Source: Urechis unicinctus (Eukaryota; Annelida; Polychaeta; Xenopneusta; Urechidae). Taken from it: DNA of 64,000 nt. Below are positions 46,885 through 59,123 of this stretch, piece after piece. The notes under the pieces were generated by a model, which was not told the origin of the DNA, ran no database searches, and saw nothing but the letters and a program-made list of their open reading frames with translations. Numbering within the stretch: the stretch's first letter is position 1; every line of letters starts with the position of its first letter. Both the position numbers and the translations under genes were made by a program. The stretch spans positions 33,983,314 through 34,047,313 of the forward strand of contig CM067355.1 of assembly GCA_034190875.2 (NCBI GenBank), read 5' to 3'.

Positions 46885-48430
46885 ATATATTTTGTTTCAG
46901 TATGTCGAGATTTGCTCCCGCGATTTCCCACCAATTGTTGGTAATGAAAATGCAATGAATGGTCCCCATGTGATGTGCCGAAAATATACGGCATTCTTGT
47001 CACAGGTGCCAACAAATCTGGTTTATGATGGTTAAAAATCCAAGCCTCATACCCAATTTTCACCCACAGCTTATTCATATACATACCTTGGCCCATGCTT
47101 TTTCTCGGGTACGTGTTTTCGAGATCCCACGTACACCCCTACCCGGGACAAGACCAAGTACCCCCACCCCCGGATTTTTCCTCCCACGTGACTATGCGAT
47201 AGGTAACACATAACGCACTATTTATCTGGAGACGTTGGCTCAAGCAAGAGCACCCAGTGTTTGAGACATTATGACGGGACATAATCATGATCATGTACAT
47301 TAAAAGTCGACCGATCATAACGCCTCAACTGCTCTGCTCAGTCCGTGTGCCAGAGAATAAAAGGATCAACTAGTTATTGATTACATCAGTTGTTATCCAA
47401 ACCTCCTTCTCACAAAGACCTTTGATGTTGTAATAAGGAGCTTCAACAGTTGTGTATTCAATAAAAAAATGAGATTTGAAAATGGTGACGTTCCATTTGA
47501 ACAACCACATTTCTATATTGACGATTGTTGGAAGTTTATCGAATATTAACGATTCATAATTCATAGCTGGATCAAGAGTTAATCATAAAAGTTAAAGCGG
47601 TTTTTTAGCTATTCAGTATATTAATTGTGGGCGCTAAAATAATGTCTTCAACAGCAGAACGTTATGATTCTATTAAGGTAAGTTAAGCATGAAAATCATA
47701 ACGTTGTGTTTTGCTTAAACATTTTCAATGAGCATGATATTACAATTTCATCTCATTTTACCAAGTATTCCGTGCAGGTCTATCCGGCAGATTAAATCAA
47801 CCAAATTCCTCCATAATAACTTTGAAAGACTATGTGCCAGTATAAACATGTTTGATCAATGACTAGAATATAACAATTTCCGTCTGTGTTATTGACAATT
47901 TTGTTATTGCCCAGTAAGATACTCTATTTTCTCTTTAGTATATTTAATATTGACAGTTTATAGGTTTATGTATATTGAGAGGTAACTCTAGATGATAGAA
48001 GAATAGATTGCTTTATAAATTGTAAACAACAGCTGACATTGGCTGGGGTGGACGAGTATTGAGAGGTAAAATCTAGAGACTGATGCTGAGAGCAACAGCC
48101 AATGAAACTTCTGACCCATGTAATATATGTGAAATACTGACACCCAATTACTCCCAATGTATAGTAAGCTATTGATATTGTGTATAGTTTAGTATGTGCA
48201 GATAAAGTACTTCAGTTAAGTAAGTATAGGGTCTAACAGCACACCAACACTAGTGTGTTTTATGGTGCCTTGAAAGAATCTGCCTGTTGTGTTGTGATTA
48301 CACAGAGAGCTAGTGTATAAAGCCATCTACACTGCTGGTCATCCTGGGAAAAGTTAAAGAACTGTTCAAAGAAATATAATGTATTATGCATAAGCGTACC
48401 CTTCAACACAACACACAACAGGTAATAATG
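46885..48430. other. non-coding DNA
   Basis: CACGTG-containing words at 47126-47185. Otherwise AT-rich with nothing recognised apart from the inverse 37-bp motif at 48234-48270. Confidence 0.45.
48234..48270 (-). repeat. 37-bp motif, inverse copy of 22276-22312
   Basis: 'cacaccaacactagtgtgtt' followed by a 'ttatggtgcc' end. See the copy at 22.3 kb. Confidence 0.6.
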
Positions 48431-48437
48431 CAATAAC

Positions 48438-48443
48438 TTTATT
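48438..48443 (-). terminator. possible poly-A signal of the NACHT-LRR gene
   Basis: AATAAA on the minus strand about 0.95 kb after the stop codon of the LRR exon. Other AATAAA-like words exist in this AT-rich stretch, so the choice is tentative. Confidence 0.3.
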
Positions 48444-49388
48444 AATAATCATTCAATCGCCACACAACAATATAACAAGAATAAAATCACATTATCAAAT
48501 ATTGATAACAGGACTATAATCTGGGTTAAAAGCAGGCACAGCAATATCAGCTGTAACCCATAGCAACAGAGGCTTAATACTTTGTGGAGTTAACTAGACA
48601 TTATATACAGCATAAGTTATACCTTATATGATACAGTTCTAACTTATACATAGTGACCAATATAAATGATTCAGATGAATGTTATCAGTGTTATGTCACA
48701 CAATTGACAGAGAAAAACAACAATGTGTATTCTCAATCCATCCATATAAGGAATTCAATATAACAGAGCCAAGTCATTTATAAAACATAAGTAAAAAAAA
48801 ACAAAACTGAACAGTTAATGTTATATCAAAACGGCTGTCCTAATAGAAGGAAAGATGAAAACATCATTCATAAGAATTAAATAATTGCTATGATATATCA
48901 TGGTATACAATATGATAAAGTTAACACAGCAGCAAGTTCAATAGAGCCATCAAAGACATCTAATTCCAGAGTCAAATAACTTCTAGAATATCAGGTGATA
49001 TATAAATACACAACTGCTAAGTCTATGTAAACAACTGAGTGAGTTATATTCTACACATCAAGATGACATTTCAACAAGTTAATTAACTAACACTTTTACA
49101 GCGGAAAGTAACTCAATAAAACAAGACGTACGACATTCAATCCAACATGGCGGACACATCACGTGACTCAGCATCACATCATGACAAAAGTAAACATTGT
49201 TCATGTGCATCACAACAAGACATATACACATGAGGGTGACTAATCGGGTGAGACATACCTCCGAGTGAGGACCTCCTTGACGTGACTGGGGATGGAGGTC
49301 AGTAGATAGTCGCTGTATACCAGCGGTGTGAAGAACGCGGCCTCCTCACCTCTCCTGACCTCCTGTAGGTCGCCTGTGAAGCGCCTCA
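48444..49388 (-). other. possible 3' untranslated region
   Basis: Minus-strand continuation of the LRR exon. At 49240-49506 another phase reads RSVERDVVRRF, GDLQEVRRGEEAAFFTPLVY and 'SDYLLTSIPSHVKEVLTRRY', which looks protein-like. The true end of the gene may therefore be here if the exon carries a frameshift or an unseen short intron. Confidence 0.35.
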
Positions 49389-49988
49389 CTACATCACGCT
49401 CCACTGACCTGACCTGTCGCTTGTGTAGATGTGACGTAGGCTGTGAGGCTCCTTGACGAGCTGCCTCAGGAAACACGTCACGTTGATAGGGCGACCAGGG
49501 GGACACACGAGTGATAGTCTGATGAGGCGGCCGTGTCTACACACCCACCGTGCCAGGTCAACCAGGTCAGCATCACTCGGTGGAGAGTAGAACACCAGCC
49601 AGAGTTCCCGTAAAGACGACGCGTTATTCAGTAAGTCTCTGATGAGCTCCATGTGACACGCGGCATCAGGGTACACCCACAGCAGCGACAGACACGCGAC
49701 GCTGGAGGCGGACACGACGCGCGACAACTCCCTGCACGCAGCAGCATCACGTGTACCCAGCTCCAGCCCTAACGCCTGTAAGGCGGGCGTCTTCTCTATA
49801 ACGCGGTGTATGTCGGCCGCTCTGGCGGCACCATACCACAGCCCCATGATGACGCGCAGTGACGACGTGGACGACGAGGACACCAGGCTGGTCAGTGTGC
49901 CACTGTGGAGGTACACGCGCCTCATCAGGTGGATCTCCTCTGTGTCCGGTGACATCCGCGTGGATCCGGGGAGGAAACAGACGCCGTC
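49389..49988 (-). CDS. LRR exon, probably last exon of the CARD-NACHT-LRR gene
   Basis: A strong acceptor (ctctgttatacag) ends at 49989 and the exon opens in phase 0 with DGVCFLPGS, fitting the phase-0 donor of the exon at 56042. It encodes about 200 residues. Five leucine-rich repeats of 28-30 residues can be laid out: ALQALGLELGTRD..., VACLSLLWVYPDAA..., SLRELWLVFYSPPSDADLVD..., RLIRLSLVCPPG... and HSLRHIYTS. In NLR proteins such repeats form the C-terminal sensor. The frame ends QWSVM plus stop, but a neighbouring phase stays open for another 60 protein-like residues, so one base may be missing or extra. The exon is GC-rich against AT-rich introns. It could instead belong to a separate LRR gene. 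Confidence 0.6.
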   Translation of the reverse strand, partial: DGVCFLPGSTRMSPDTEEIHLMRRVYLHSGTLTSLVSSSSTSSLRVIMGLWYGAARAADIHRVIEKTPALQALGLELGTRDAAACRELSRVVSASSVACLSLLWVYPDAACHMELIRDLLNNASSLRELWLVFYSPPSDADLVDLARWVCRHGRLIRLSLVCPPGRPINVTCFLRQLVKEPHSLRHIYTSDRSGQWSVM

Positions 49989-50404
49989 CTGTATAACAGA
50001 GACAGGGACAAGGCTGACACTCCACATGACACAATAACACGCCTCACTCACCATTCTGTCCTACATCAACCACACCATCACACATCAAACGACCACAACA
50101 TCAATCATAACTAGTTACTTACCAATTCATATACAATTATTAACTCGACAATGTTTATCTAAACATAATTATGAATTAATTACTATACGATATGAATAAA
50201 CGAACAAATTCAAAACGAGACCAACTTTTCGAGACAGCGTTCACAGTTCAGAGTTGTTTTTGAATCGACATTTGCCCAATTCTTGAAGAGCGCGGTAACG
50301 GAATGGCGGCGTTTGTGAGAGATAAATAAGCCACAAATAATACCATCCGACATGTTTGTCGTCTGGATTAAGGCAAGAAGAAGACAAGATGGCCGATGTA
50401 CAAG
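49989..50404. other. intron sequence or small upstream exon
   Basis: On the minus strand an ATG with a good donor (ATG, then GTGAGT) lies at 50055-50048, only 60 bp before the LRR exon. Farther up, a YY1-like 'caagatggccg' (50385-50395) precedes a 47-codon frame starting MSDGIICGLFISHKRR (from 50351). These hint at an alternative 5' start for the LRR exon. Confidence 0.3.
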
Positions 50405-51185
50405 AAAGCACAAGTCGATGTCATAGGTATGAACTAAATTCAAAGTGCTGCAGTTTATGGTAGCGTTGTTTTTGAACCGAACAGATCCAGACTGAGTTAA
50501 TGAGAATAACGGTAGACTTTCTCTTCTTATTTATCCCCGCGCGAGACAGGCGGGTACAATGGCGGTTTGAGAGGAGATGGCGGCATGGCGGTGGGGGTGC
50601 TGCTAAGAATGGGGAAGTTTAATTGAATAAAAGATTAATTGCGTGAGGGATTATTGTAAAATATATACGTTGAGATTAAATCGCTCATGTTTACACAAGA
50701 GGTCATCCATAGTTAGGCTTTACACATTATGTTGTAAATTGTGAAATCAATCAACAGTGTTTGGGGCAGGTCAGAAGATCCAAGTATTCTAAACCACTGA
50801 ATCAAAGCGCATAAATCCCTCCAGAGGCAACAGAATTTTTCTTGTATTACAAATAAAATTTAACCACAATTTTATTCCATGATGGATAGTGTCAGAAATT
50901 ATGGAGGTGATACAAAACAAATTTAAGTCGGATAATAAAAAGAATTATGCTACACACAATTCAAACCTATTACTATATATTACATAGTATCACATAATGA
51001 GAGCGGCAACATGAGCATTTCGGTTTACTTCATTATACGCCAATCATTGTGAATGTTCTGTCAATTAATGTTGAGCTGCCCCTGCCCAGCAAAGAACCCG
51101 CTAAATTAGATCCAGGCACTTCTGAGCGTCACCAGACAGACGTCTGGGGTGGTTTGGATTCCTGCAAATCGGGCGCGTGTATGAC
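50405..51185 (+). repeat. long direct duplication, copy 2
   Basis: Same ordered landmarks as 28455-29165. It carries extra insertions, for example around 50900-50960, and an extra 'ggcggcatggcggt' duplication near 50580. It lies inside the modelled last intron of the NACHT gene. Confidence 0.9.
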
Positions 51186-52372
51186 CTTATTCCTCTCTTC
51201 ATACGAATGAGGCAAACCGCGCGCAATGAATGATTATATTTGATAATTCCAGAAACTTTAGACCGAGCTACTGATGTGGAAAAAAAATAGTTTAGTTTAG
51301 CATAAGGAAATAATCAGTCTCCATAATTAGTTATACCAATAATTTACTGATGTTATTCGATTAAAACATCCATGTTACGTAATATTGGCCCCTATATCCT
51401 AAAGTCGCATGTCTGTTTTAGATTTGTCCCTGGTTTTATGTTGGTTTCTCATTATTGTTTCCATCCCGAGTCGATGCCAATTTTGTTTTACGGAAGCATC
51501 TAGTTTATACCCAGCATTTATGCACTACATTATACATGGGAATCATCAGAAGGATCAAGAACAAAACATTAATTTACGTTTTCTATGCACGAACGAGTCC
51601 ACTGGTGCTCGGTTCTGACTTCGAAACCGAGCGGCTATTAATCCTTTCAAGGCAAGGACGATAACAATGGTGTTATGACCAGGGAAGGTTTCAAACTAAC
51701 GTTATTTAATCTAGCCGTGGTTCATTGCATAAGAAGAATATGAACGGCGTTACATTTTACCCAGTGTAATTGGGCTACTCTACAGATACTTATTGGTGAC
51801 CATATCAGAGCGTTTCACCATTGCGGCTCCGTACATGAATAACCAGATGAACGGTATATAATCTGTATATTAACGGTTCCCAGCAGCGGAACTCAGAAAT
51901 CCCGTGTCTGCAGTTAGGCAAAACGCGCAACAAATAACGCGCCAAGATATGAACATGTCTGCGTCACCAAGTTTTGAAACGATGTGAAGTCGTTGGACCT
52001 CGACCTTGCGATTTATCTGCCACGTGCATGCTCTATAAAACTGTAACTTTGAAAGTTAGCCAGTATTATGTTGGCGATGGAAACCACCGTCTCACTGCTA
52101 TACATATTTAATAACTCCTCGACAGCGCCAACTGCCTTGATTATGGAGGAGTTATATGCCTAAGAAAGCATGAATGAAAGTAAATATGCGCACCCAGGTT
52201 TCCAAAGTGACACATGATTCGTTTGATCGAATATCAATTCAACACTTTGATCATTAATGGAACGCAATGTAGATAATCATTAGGACACTCTTGCCGTCAG
52301 CATACGCACCTTGTTATATTTTCACTCTTAACTCTCAAATAAGCCATTCTAAAGGGAGGTGAAATAATGAGA

Positions 52373-52375
<3 letters not shown>
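51186..52375. other. non-coding DNA (intron of the modelled gene)
   Basis: Nothing recognised. Confidence 0.45.

Positions 52376-52463
<88 letters not shown>
52376..52463. repeat. (TG)n microsatellite
   Basis: About 44 uninterrupted TG units. Confidence 0.98.
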
Positions 52464-52466
<3 letters not shown>

Positions 52467-54567
52467 AATGTGAAATGTCAGACCGTTGTTCAAAAGAAAT
52501 TAATTACAAATTAATGACACATCATGCGCTGGCACAAACATACGGGAGAAATAAAAACTTAGTCAAAGACTTTGTGTCGATATGATATTTAACGGAATTG
52601 CAATTTGTGAGCTTCATTCCTTAGCCAACAGTGTAGACCAAAATTTTATTAGACCGTGGTAAAAGATACACCGCGAGGCAGACATTCAGATTCATGCTCC
52701 AATCGACCGTGCGCAATGTACGCCACCCTTCCAGTTGTCATTATTCCTACAAACCTCGAACATATCGTGTATTATTTTAGAGATGGTGTACGATCGATAT
52801 GGACTGGGACCTTGTTTTGCAAGAAGGCGAAGCTGGTCGTAACTCCATTCACTATCGTTATTATGGCGTTGATTAAACCCCATGCTTCATAAAAAGCCTT
52901 ATCCAACATAACAGTATTTTTTTATCCTAGATGAGTGGCCAGCGCGCTGCGTCGCTGTTTGTCTTTAAATGAGATGTTTAAACTGGCTTGGCTGGCTGGG
53001 AAGTGCATGGACGAGCTGGCAGGTGGACGGGTAGACCGGCTACAGGTGATTATCCCTGCCCGTGCAAATTTACGACTTACCCGACGAGTGGACGGGTCTC
53101 TGTCTAAGACCCTGATTTACATGTTAATGATATTCAATACTGCGCGAGAAGCGTAGCTGAACCCCTGGAGTCTGGGGCGCAAACCTGTGTATTGCCAGGA
53201 GTTTTGTTAACAATCCGATCAGGGAGCGATTCAGGACTGCCACAGAAAAAAAAATTGCGCGATTTTGTATCTCGTTGATGGTGTTCATTTTGGCTGTGAT
53301 CTAGCTCACACAATTATAAAAACGTGGGACGATAACATATGTAATCTTGAGAAATCAATGTTTATACGACGTGACAGACCCCAAGAACGGAGATAGTCGG
53401 CTCTTATTCGATATATATATGTCACCGGATCACATAAGATATATGCTTCGAATGTATAGTTGTTGTATGCCATCATTTTTCAGCAGACACTCATGCGAGT
53501 AATTTGGTATCCCATCGCACAATATGTCAAATGCGTTTGTACCCACATGACCCATAAAGTCCCACTATCACATTCGCTTGGAGTATGGCAGTTGACACAG
53601 GTGCTCATAGCTTTTGAGTGCTGCGGGGCTAGTTCTACATATAACGGTTCACGAGGTCAGGTTCCGAGGGATTAGCTCATGCTATAGTGTTTAATTACTC
53701 ATATAATTAATTGGCTGGGTTGCATATTGCCGCTCAAACAGCTTGTTCGCAATTTAGCCCAAGGAATGCACGTATAACAGATACACAGTCCTAGCCTAAC
53801 CTGACATGCTATAATGGTAAAACAACCGAAATTTGGCCCTCACGCGATCACGCCTACTTGTCTGTTTCGCTCGATTTGTGACACCGTCTATCCCAATTTC
53901 TTCCACTGAGTCGATTTTAACACTGATATGTCGATATGGATACGACTGTCCGTTATGAAAAAACGGTTGCAGATTATCCCCATTGAGCTACGTTATGATT
54001 CCCGATATGAAGCTCAAGCATTGGTGAACGTAAACGAATGATGTTGTGGTCACGGGAAGGTTTGAAACGATTGGAGACCGAATTTATTTATTTCTTAAGC
54101 TCAGTTCGCCAGGATAAATTGTATTCTCGCGCACTGAATAACATTTCCTACTCCCACATATGATGTAGTCCCATTGGGTTCGACTATTGCCTTCATTACA
54201 GTTCCACTCCAGCCCATAAACCGCAAAAGGAAAACTGGTTATCCACTTTTAATTGTAGCGAACCTCCATTTAAAGGAGGGCTAAGTATTTTCGTTGAACT
54301 GCATTTTATGCGATAAACCTCATCACGAGAATATATTCGTTTCTGCCTAATATAAAAACTTTAAACACTGGGATGAGGTTGTACACAAACCTCCATGTAT
54401 TTCTTATTACTAACAGGTAATCAGCACAAACAATCAGTCACAAATATAAGCGTTGAATATATACCTACAAGTAATCACTCAATCAGTAATATAATATAAT
54501 GCCTACTTAATACATCACTAGATATAACTATACGTCTCAAATCATGCATAGCAAATTATGACCTAAT
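52464..54567. other. non-coding DNA (intron of the modelled gene)
   Basis: No gene or repeat recognised. Confidence 0.45.
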
Positions 54568-55160
54568 GTAACTTAAGATAGAGAGAGGTAACTGAAGATC
54601 GGGAAAGGTAATTTAAGATGGGGAGAGGTAACTTAAGATGGACAAAAATTAGCTTAATATCGTGAAGAGGTAGCTTAAGATCGTGTAGACGTTACTTAAG
54701 ATGGGGAGAGGTAACTTAAGATGGGGAGAAGTAACTTAAGAGAGGGAGAGGTAACTTAAGATGGGGAGAGGTAACTTAAGATGGGAGACAGGTAGCTTAC
54801 GATGGGGAGAGGTAACTCAAGATGGTAAGAGGTTGCTTAAGATAGAGAGAAGTAGCCCAAGATGGGGAGGGGTAACTAAAGATAGGAGACAGGTAGCCTA
54901 AGATGGGATACAGGTAGCTTAAAATTGGGTAGCAGTAACTTAAGAAGGAGGGAGGTAACTTAAGATGGAAGACAGGTAGCTTAAGATAGGCAGCAAGAGG
55001 TGTGGGGGGGGAGTAAATCAAGATGGGGAGAGGTAACGTAAGATGGGGAGCGGTAACTAAAGATGGGAGACATGTAGCTTAAGATCGGGAGCAAAAGTTG
55101 GGTGGGGTGGGGAGTAATTTAAGATGGGAGAGGGGTCACCAAAGATGGGGAGAAGTATCA
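54568..55160 (+). repeat. 20-bp minisatellite, about 28 units
   Basis: 'gtaacttaagatggggagag' and variants. Each unit holds a CTTAAG palindrome (in most units) and a GGGG run. Stray related units recur at 55740-55860. Confidence 0.94.
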
Positions 55161-56041
55161 CCCCTACAAACACGCCCGTACACGTGTACACTCACAAGCA
55201 CACCATCTGCTCGCGCCCACGCTCATAAGCTCTTCAACCCAAGCAACACCACAATTTAGATGCCTTGATTACAACCTACATTTTCGGGACAATTGACCCC
55301 ATTCAGACCCGCATGTTTAGTGCTCCTTATTCCAAACTAACACTTCACGTTGTCAATATATCCCGATCGTCAACAGAAACCCCCTTCGTCACATAATCCA
55401 ATCAGTGATAAACAAAGGAAAATGCAAACATATTCATTTACGCCAATCTGCCCTAAATTACTAAAACATGTCTTTAATGCCTAACATCCATTTCTTTATA
55501 AATACCGAGGCTCGTTCACACTTATATTAACACACGCCAATATATACCATAGACATACACGCAAAGAGATACGAGACACATGCAAGAGAGAACCCACACG
55601 CCAAACAGAGACCAGACTCAACACAACAATTACTATTCATGAGTGTGCCAAAGATCACAGGTTAACTCTTTCTCATGGCGGAAACAACCTGAGAAAGAAC
55701 CCCCGAAGTGACCAGGATCAAACACAAGTAATATATGACGAGGAACAGGTATCTTACCATGAGAGAATGGTAAGTTACAATGCGGGAGAGTTAACACTGG
55801 ATGAGGGTTCGGTTACTTGAGATGGGGGAGAGTAAAACTACGATGAGGAAGTGGTAATTAAAAAGATGACAACCATAGAAGGTGATCTTGAAGAACAACG
55901 TATCCTGTAGAAATGGAGCATCCCCTGGGTGTGGTATCACAGGAAACCCACAGGATTTATGAACAGGCTGCCTGCGTCGTCAACTTATTAAAGCGAACAC
56001 GTGATGGTCGTTTGCGCATCTGCAATGATAGAAATACTCAC
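55161..56041. other. non-coding DNA (intron of the modelled gene)
   Basis: Residual units of the 20-bp repeat lie at 55740-55860. No exon with LRR character was found here. Confidence 0.45.
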
Positions 56042-56166
56042 ATGTGAATATAAACACAGCATGCTGGCGCGGTTCGTCTCTATAACACGGGCTGTGCGGT
56101 CATCCGTCATTTTCCCACGTACCAGCAGCATGTCTAGCGGCCTCTCCACGACAATCTCACAGTCAC
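56042..56166 (-). CDS. CARD-NACHT-LRR gene, exon 4 (LRR-like)
   Basis: 125 nt between a good acceptor (tgttgtgcgtag) and a consensus donor (CAT, then GTGAGTAT). It enters in phase 1, exactly completing the codon left by the exon ending at 56395, and leaves in phase 0. It encodes DCEIVVERPLDMLLVRGKMT followed by DDRTARVIETN, RASMLCLYSH: a short helix and strand pattern like one LRR. The double phase match with its neighbours is the main support. Confidence 0.65.
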
Positions 56167-56394
56167 CTACGCACAACACAACACCAGACGCGTGACATCA
56201 CTGACACAAATGACAACGTTTATATCATACGTCATCAATTGACCCGCAAATAAGGACGCGTTCTTCAATGGAGGGAATATTTGCCATCTTTCAGCACATG
56301 CTACTACTCATAGTGATGAAATCAAGTATATAGTGTTCAACTAGACCAGCAATGTGCACGTACATAATGTGATATAACCGGCGCTATCACCTAC

Positions 56395-58523
56395 CGTCAG
56401 TCTCAATCAGTAGGTGTTTGAGCTTCTTCAATTTGGCGACTTCCGTCACCATGCTGTTTTGGACTGTACAGTCAGCCGCTTCAGTGAAGTGAAGCCTCAC
56501 CGTATCTAAACCTATCTCGCTACCAGGTGTCCCTCTTGCTCCCGTCTGCTCGTCCTGTGACGAGTTCAGCTGCTCCACAAAGTAACCAACAGCTTGCCTG
56601 TTAGACATCGCTATATCAACTATTTCAAGTGTCTTTCCGTCAGGAGCTAACAATGGCAGTAAGGGACGAGGATCAACGAATGAGGCCTCGAAAAAAACTT
56701 CGATAGCAAATTGAGGGCCACCATTTTTCTTACACCTGTCAGAGCGGACTATTTGGTTCAAAACGGTTTGGGCTTTCTGTTGACATTCTCGTTTAGAAAT
56801 GCGATATAGACGATCAAGGATCAGCTGGCCTTCATTGGCTCCTAATAAGCCTGCACAGAAAATCAAGACAACGTCAAGATATCCGTCATTTTGTTTGATG
56901 AGATTCTATATGTATTTGATATCGCGACGCGCAGTATCCAACCCACCACACCACTCTAAGGTGGTGAGGTGGTTGAAGTAGAAATAGACAACCGGGCGTA
57001 CGCCATGGCGTGTTGTGGTCTGCTTTGTGAACATACTCATCAAACCACCGGTCTTGACATCCTTCTCCTTAAGTTTACATTTTTTGAGGTCTATCAGTTC
57101 AAATAAGATTTGTTTCTCCCCGAATTTACTAATGGCCAAGCCAGCTAATTTAGCAAGCTTACACAGAAATGACTTGACGATTGGGTGCTGCCAAATCTCG
57201 TGCTCTTCGTTAAGGAGGATATCTTTCAACCGAAGGCTTTGTGTAAGGTAACATTTGTTTGGAATACAAGGATGATTTTGTATTTGGAAGGTTTGGTAAT
57301 ATATCGTTAGTGTTATGTCGTAGCCAGGTAAGATAGCTGAGAAATTTTTGGATATTAATCGGTATTGATAACATGCTTGCAACGTCTGGATGGTTGTCCA
57401 GAAACTCTCCAGCCGACTTCAGCTCACCGACCAGAAACTTGCCGAGTAATGTCCTGACCGAATGGTCAGCGAGCCCCGCCAGCTCCACCACTCGGTCAAC
57501 TTTCATGTCGACATGACGAAATGGACGGCTGGTAAGCAAAACCTGGGAATCTGGTAAAAGGGTTCCGCGAACGAGGCTACGCAGAATTACACCAGGTTTA
57601 GCTTCTGTTGATGGATCAAAAATAGTCACTCCGTCCGTCATAAACTCGTGGTGCTCGTCATAGCCGTCGAATATAAACAGGATTCTGTCTTGTCGTTTTT
57701 GAAGCTGTCGAATTAGCCTTTGTTTATGTGTCTTAGTCTGTGCAGGTGGGTTGTAATCAAACAGTAGGTCAGCTAATGTCAGCGACAGTCCCATGTCACC
57801 CAACTCTTTCAATAACATCAAAAATATGAAATGATGACCCCCCCATTGACCACATGCAAAGTGATTTAAGATTGTGAAACATAGTGAAGTCTTGCCCATG
57901 CCGGGGCCACCCAGCATGAGCACTGAATGCGGTCGACGTCTATCGGTGTCCGTGAGAAAAATACCGTCTAATGTCAATTGTTTTCTGTCCGTCTTTTGAA
58001 TGTTGAACTCATTGAAACCTTGTCTTGTCTGTCCGTCTGGTGCTGTGTGTCCATGGTTTATGATAACCGGTACGTGCTGATCTAAACTGATGCTATTGCC
58101 GTACTGGGTTTGTTCTTGCTCGTTTCTATTTTTAATCTTCTGCTGATAGGTACCCTTCATCTCTGCCATGTACTGATCAATACTGAGGACATCTCTAACT
58201 GGCAGCTTGTCTAAATTTTTCTTAAGGCTGGTTGATAACTGACATAGCTGTATCTGTTCAGTATCTCTCAGGGCGGCAACAAGGCTTCTACAGGCCTTCT
58301 CCCCTCTCCTATGCACACAATCCAACAGCTTCCTAACCTTTTCCGTATCTGTGTTCTGAGTCTTTATTTCATCATTCTGTCCCCGAGTTATCGCGTGATT
58401 CGATACCAGATACCCTAGAATATCGTCTAACTCCTCTAACTTCCCAACAATTCGTTCCCTACTTTCGGTGAGGCATTCAACAAATGATTTGGATGAATTA
58501 GCGCCTGTGTGGTCAGCCGCAAG
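56395..58523 (-). CDS. CARD-NACHT-winged-helix exon of an NLR-type gene (lesioned)
   Basis: The acceptor is ttctcctttcattacag and the donor GTAGGT; 2,129 nt. Residues 14-96 form a CARD (KLEELDDILGYLVSNHAITR then VRKLLDCVHRRGEKACRSLV), a homotypic signalling fold. The NACHT ATPase follows: Walker A GGPGMGKTS (57911-57885), Walker B ILFIFDGYDE (57683-57654) and the sensor-like LLTSRP (57539-57522). After it come the NLR helical parts (PDVASMLSIPIN), a winged-helix-like stretch and the IFCAGLLG motif (56863-56840), then LRR-like sequence. Such proteins are cytosolic sensors of infection or stress. One +1 shift is needed at the AAAAATTT run (57342-57349) and one TAG interrupts at 56906-56908. The rest of the sequence is well preserved, so this is a recent pseudogene, a polymorphic null copy, or has base-calling errors. 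Confidence 0.85.
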
Positions 58524-58779
58524 CTGTAATGAAAGGAGAAGCATGTAAATATTCTTGTCGTACTTAAACTTCTTTACAATCTTACTTTTCAATTGGTACA
58601 TCGAGTAGAAACACGGAACAACCGACGAGGGATATCATAAATAGTATGGGGTTAATAAAAGCGATCGCAAAGATAATATGATAAACTGGGCTTCAATCAG
58701 TGGTTTCAATAGGGTTAACCTTCCACCGATAGGAAAGTCGTAATTGAGTGGTGCAGTACATATAGCGATGTCAACTCAC

Positions 58780-58902
58780 CGTATCATTATCATCAGGACT
58801 AGACGCAGAACGGACATATTCTATTTCTCCTGGACGATCGGTAAGTTGTTCACTGCTTACATACCGGCATTCCGGGGGGTTGTCAAAACTGTTGGCTTCA
58901 AT
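58780..58902 (-). CDS. CARD-NACHT-LRR gene, exon 2 (acidic linker)
   Basis: 123 nt, phase 0 at both ends. It encodes IEANSFDNPPECRYVSSEQL then TDRPGEIEYVRSASSPDDNDT. The donor GTGAGT is perfect; the acceptor (cacgcag) is preceded by a CA repeat instead of a pyrimidine tract, so this exon is less certain. Its last residues (SSPDDNDT) mirror the end of exon 1 (SSGRDDNDS), also directly before GTGAGT, which suggests the two exons arose by tandem duplication. Confidence 0.55.
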
Positions 58903-58922
58903 CTGCGTGCGTGTTTGTTTGA

Positions 58923-58941
58923 GTGTGTGTGGATGTGTGTG

Positions 58942-58993
<52 letters not shown>
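58923..58993. repeat. (GT)n microsatellite
   Basis: About 35 GT units inside the intron between exons 1 and 2. Confidence 0.97.
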
Positions 58994-58994
<1 letters not shown>

Positions 58995-59123
58995 TCAGGG
59001 GTGGTGGGGTGAATAGAAGGCCATCCCATCAATGAACATAAATTGGTATATAGAAAAACAATAGCTTAAATCAGGCTAATCGTTTCCTGTTGAGTGACAC
59101 AGTATTTATGGCAAACAACTCAC

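Noticed and set aside
46373-46969. 198-residue minus-strand frame as a gene
   Set aside because: It runs antisense through a ~32-bp tandem repeat and shows no recognisable domain.
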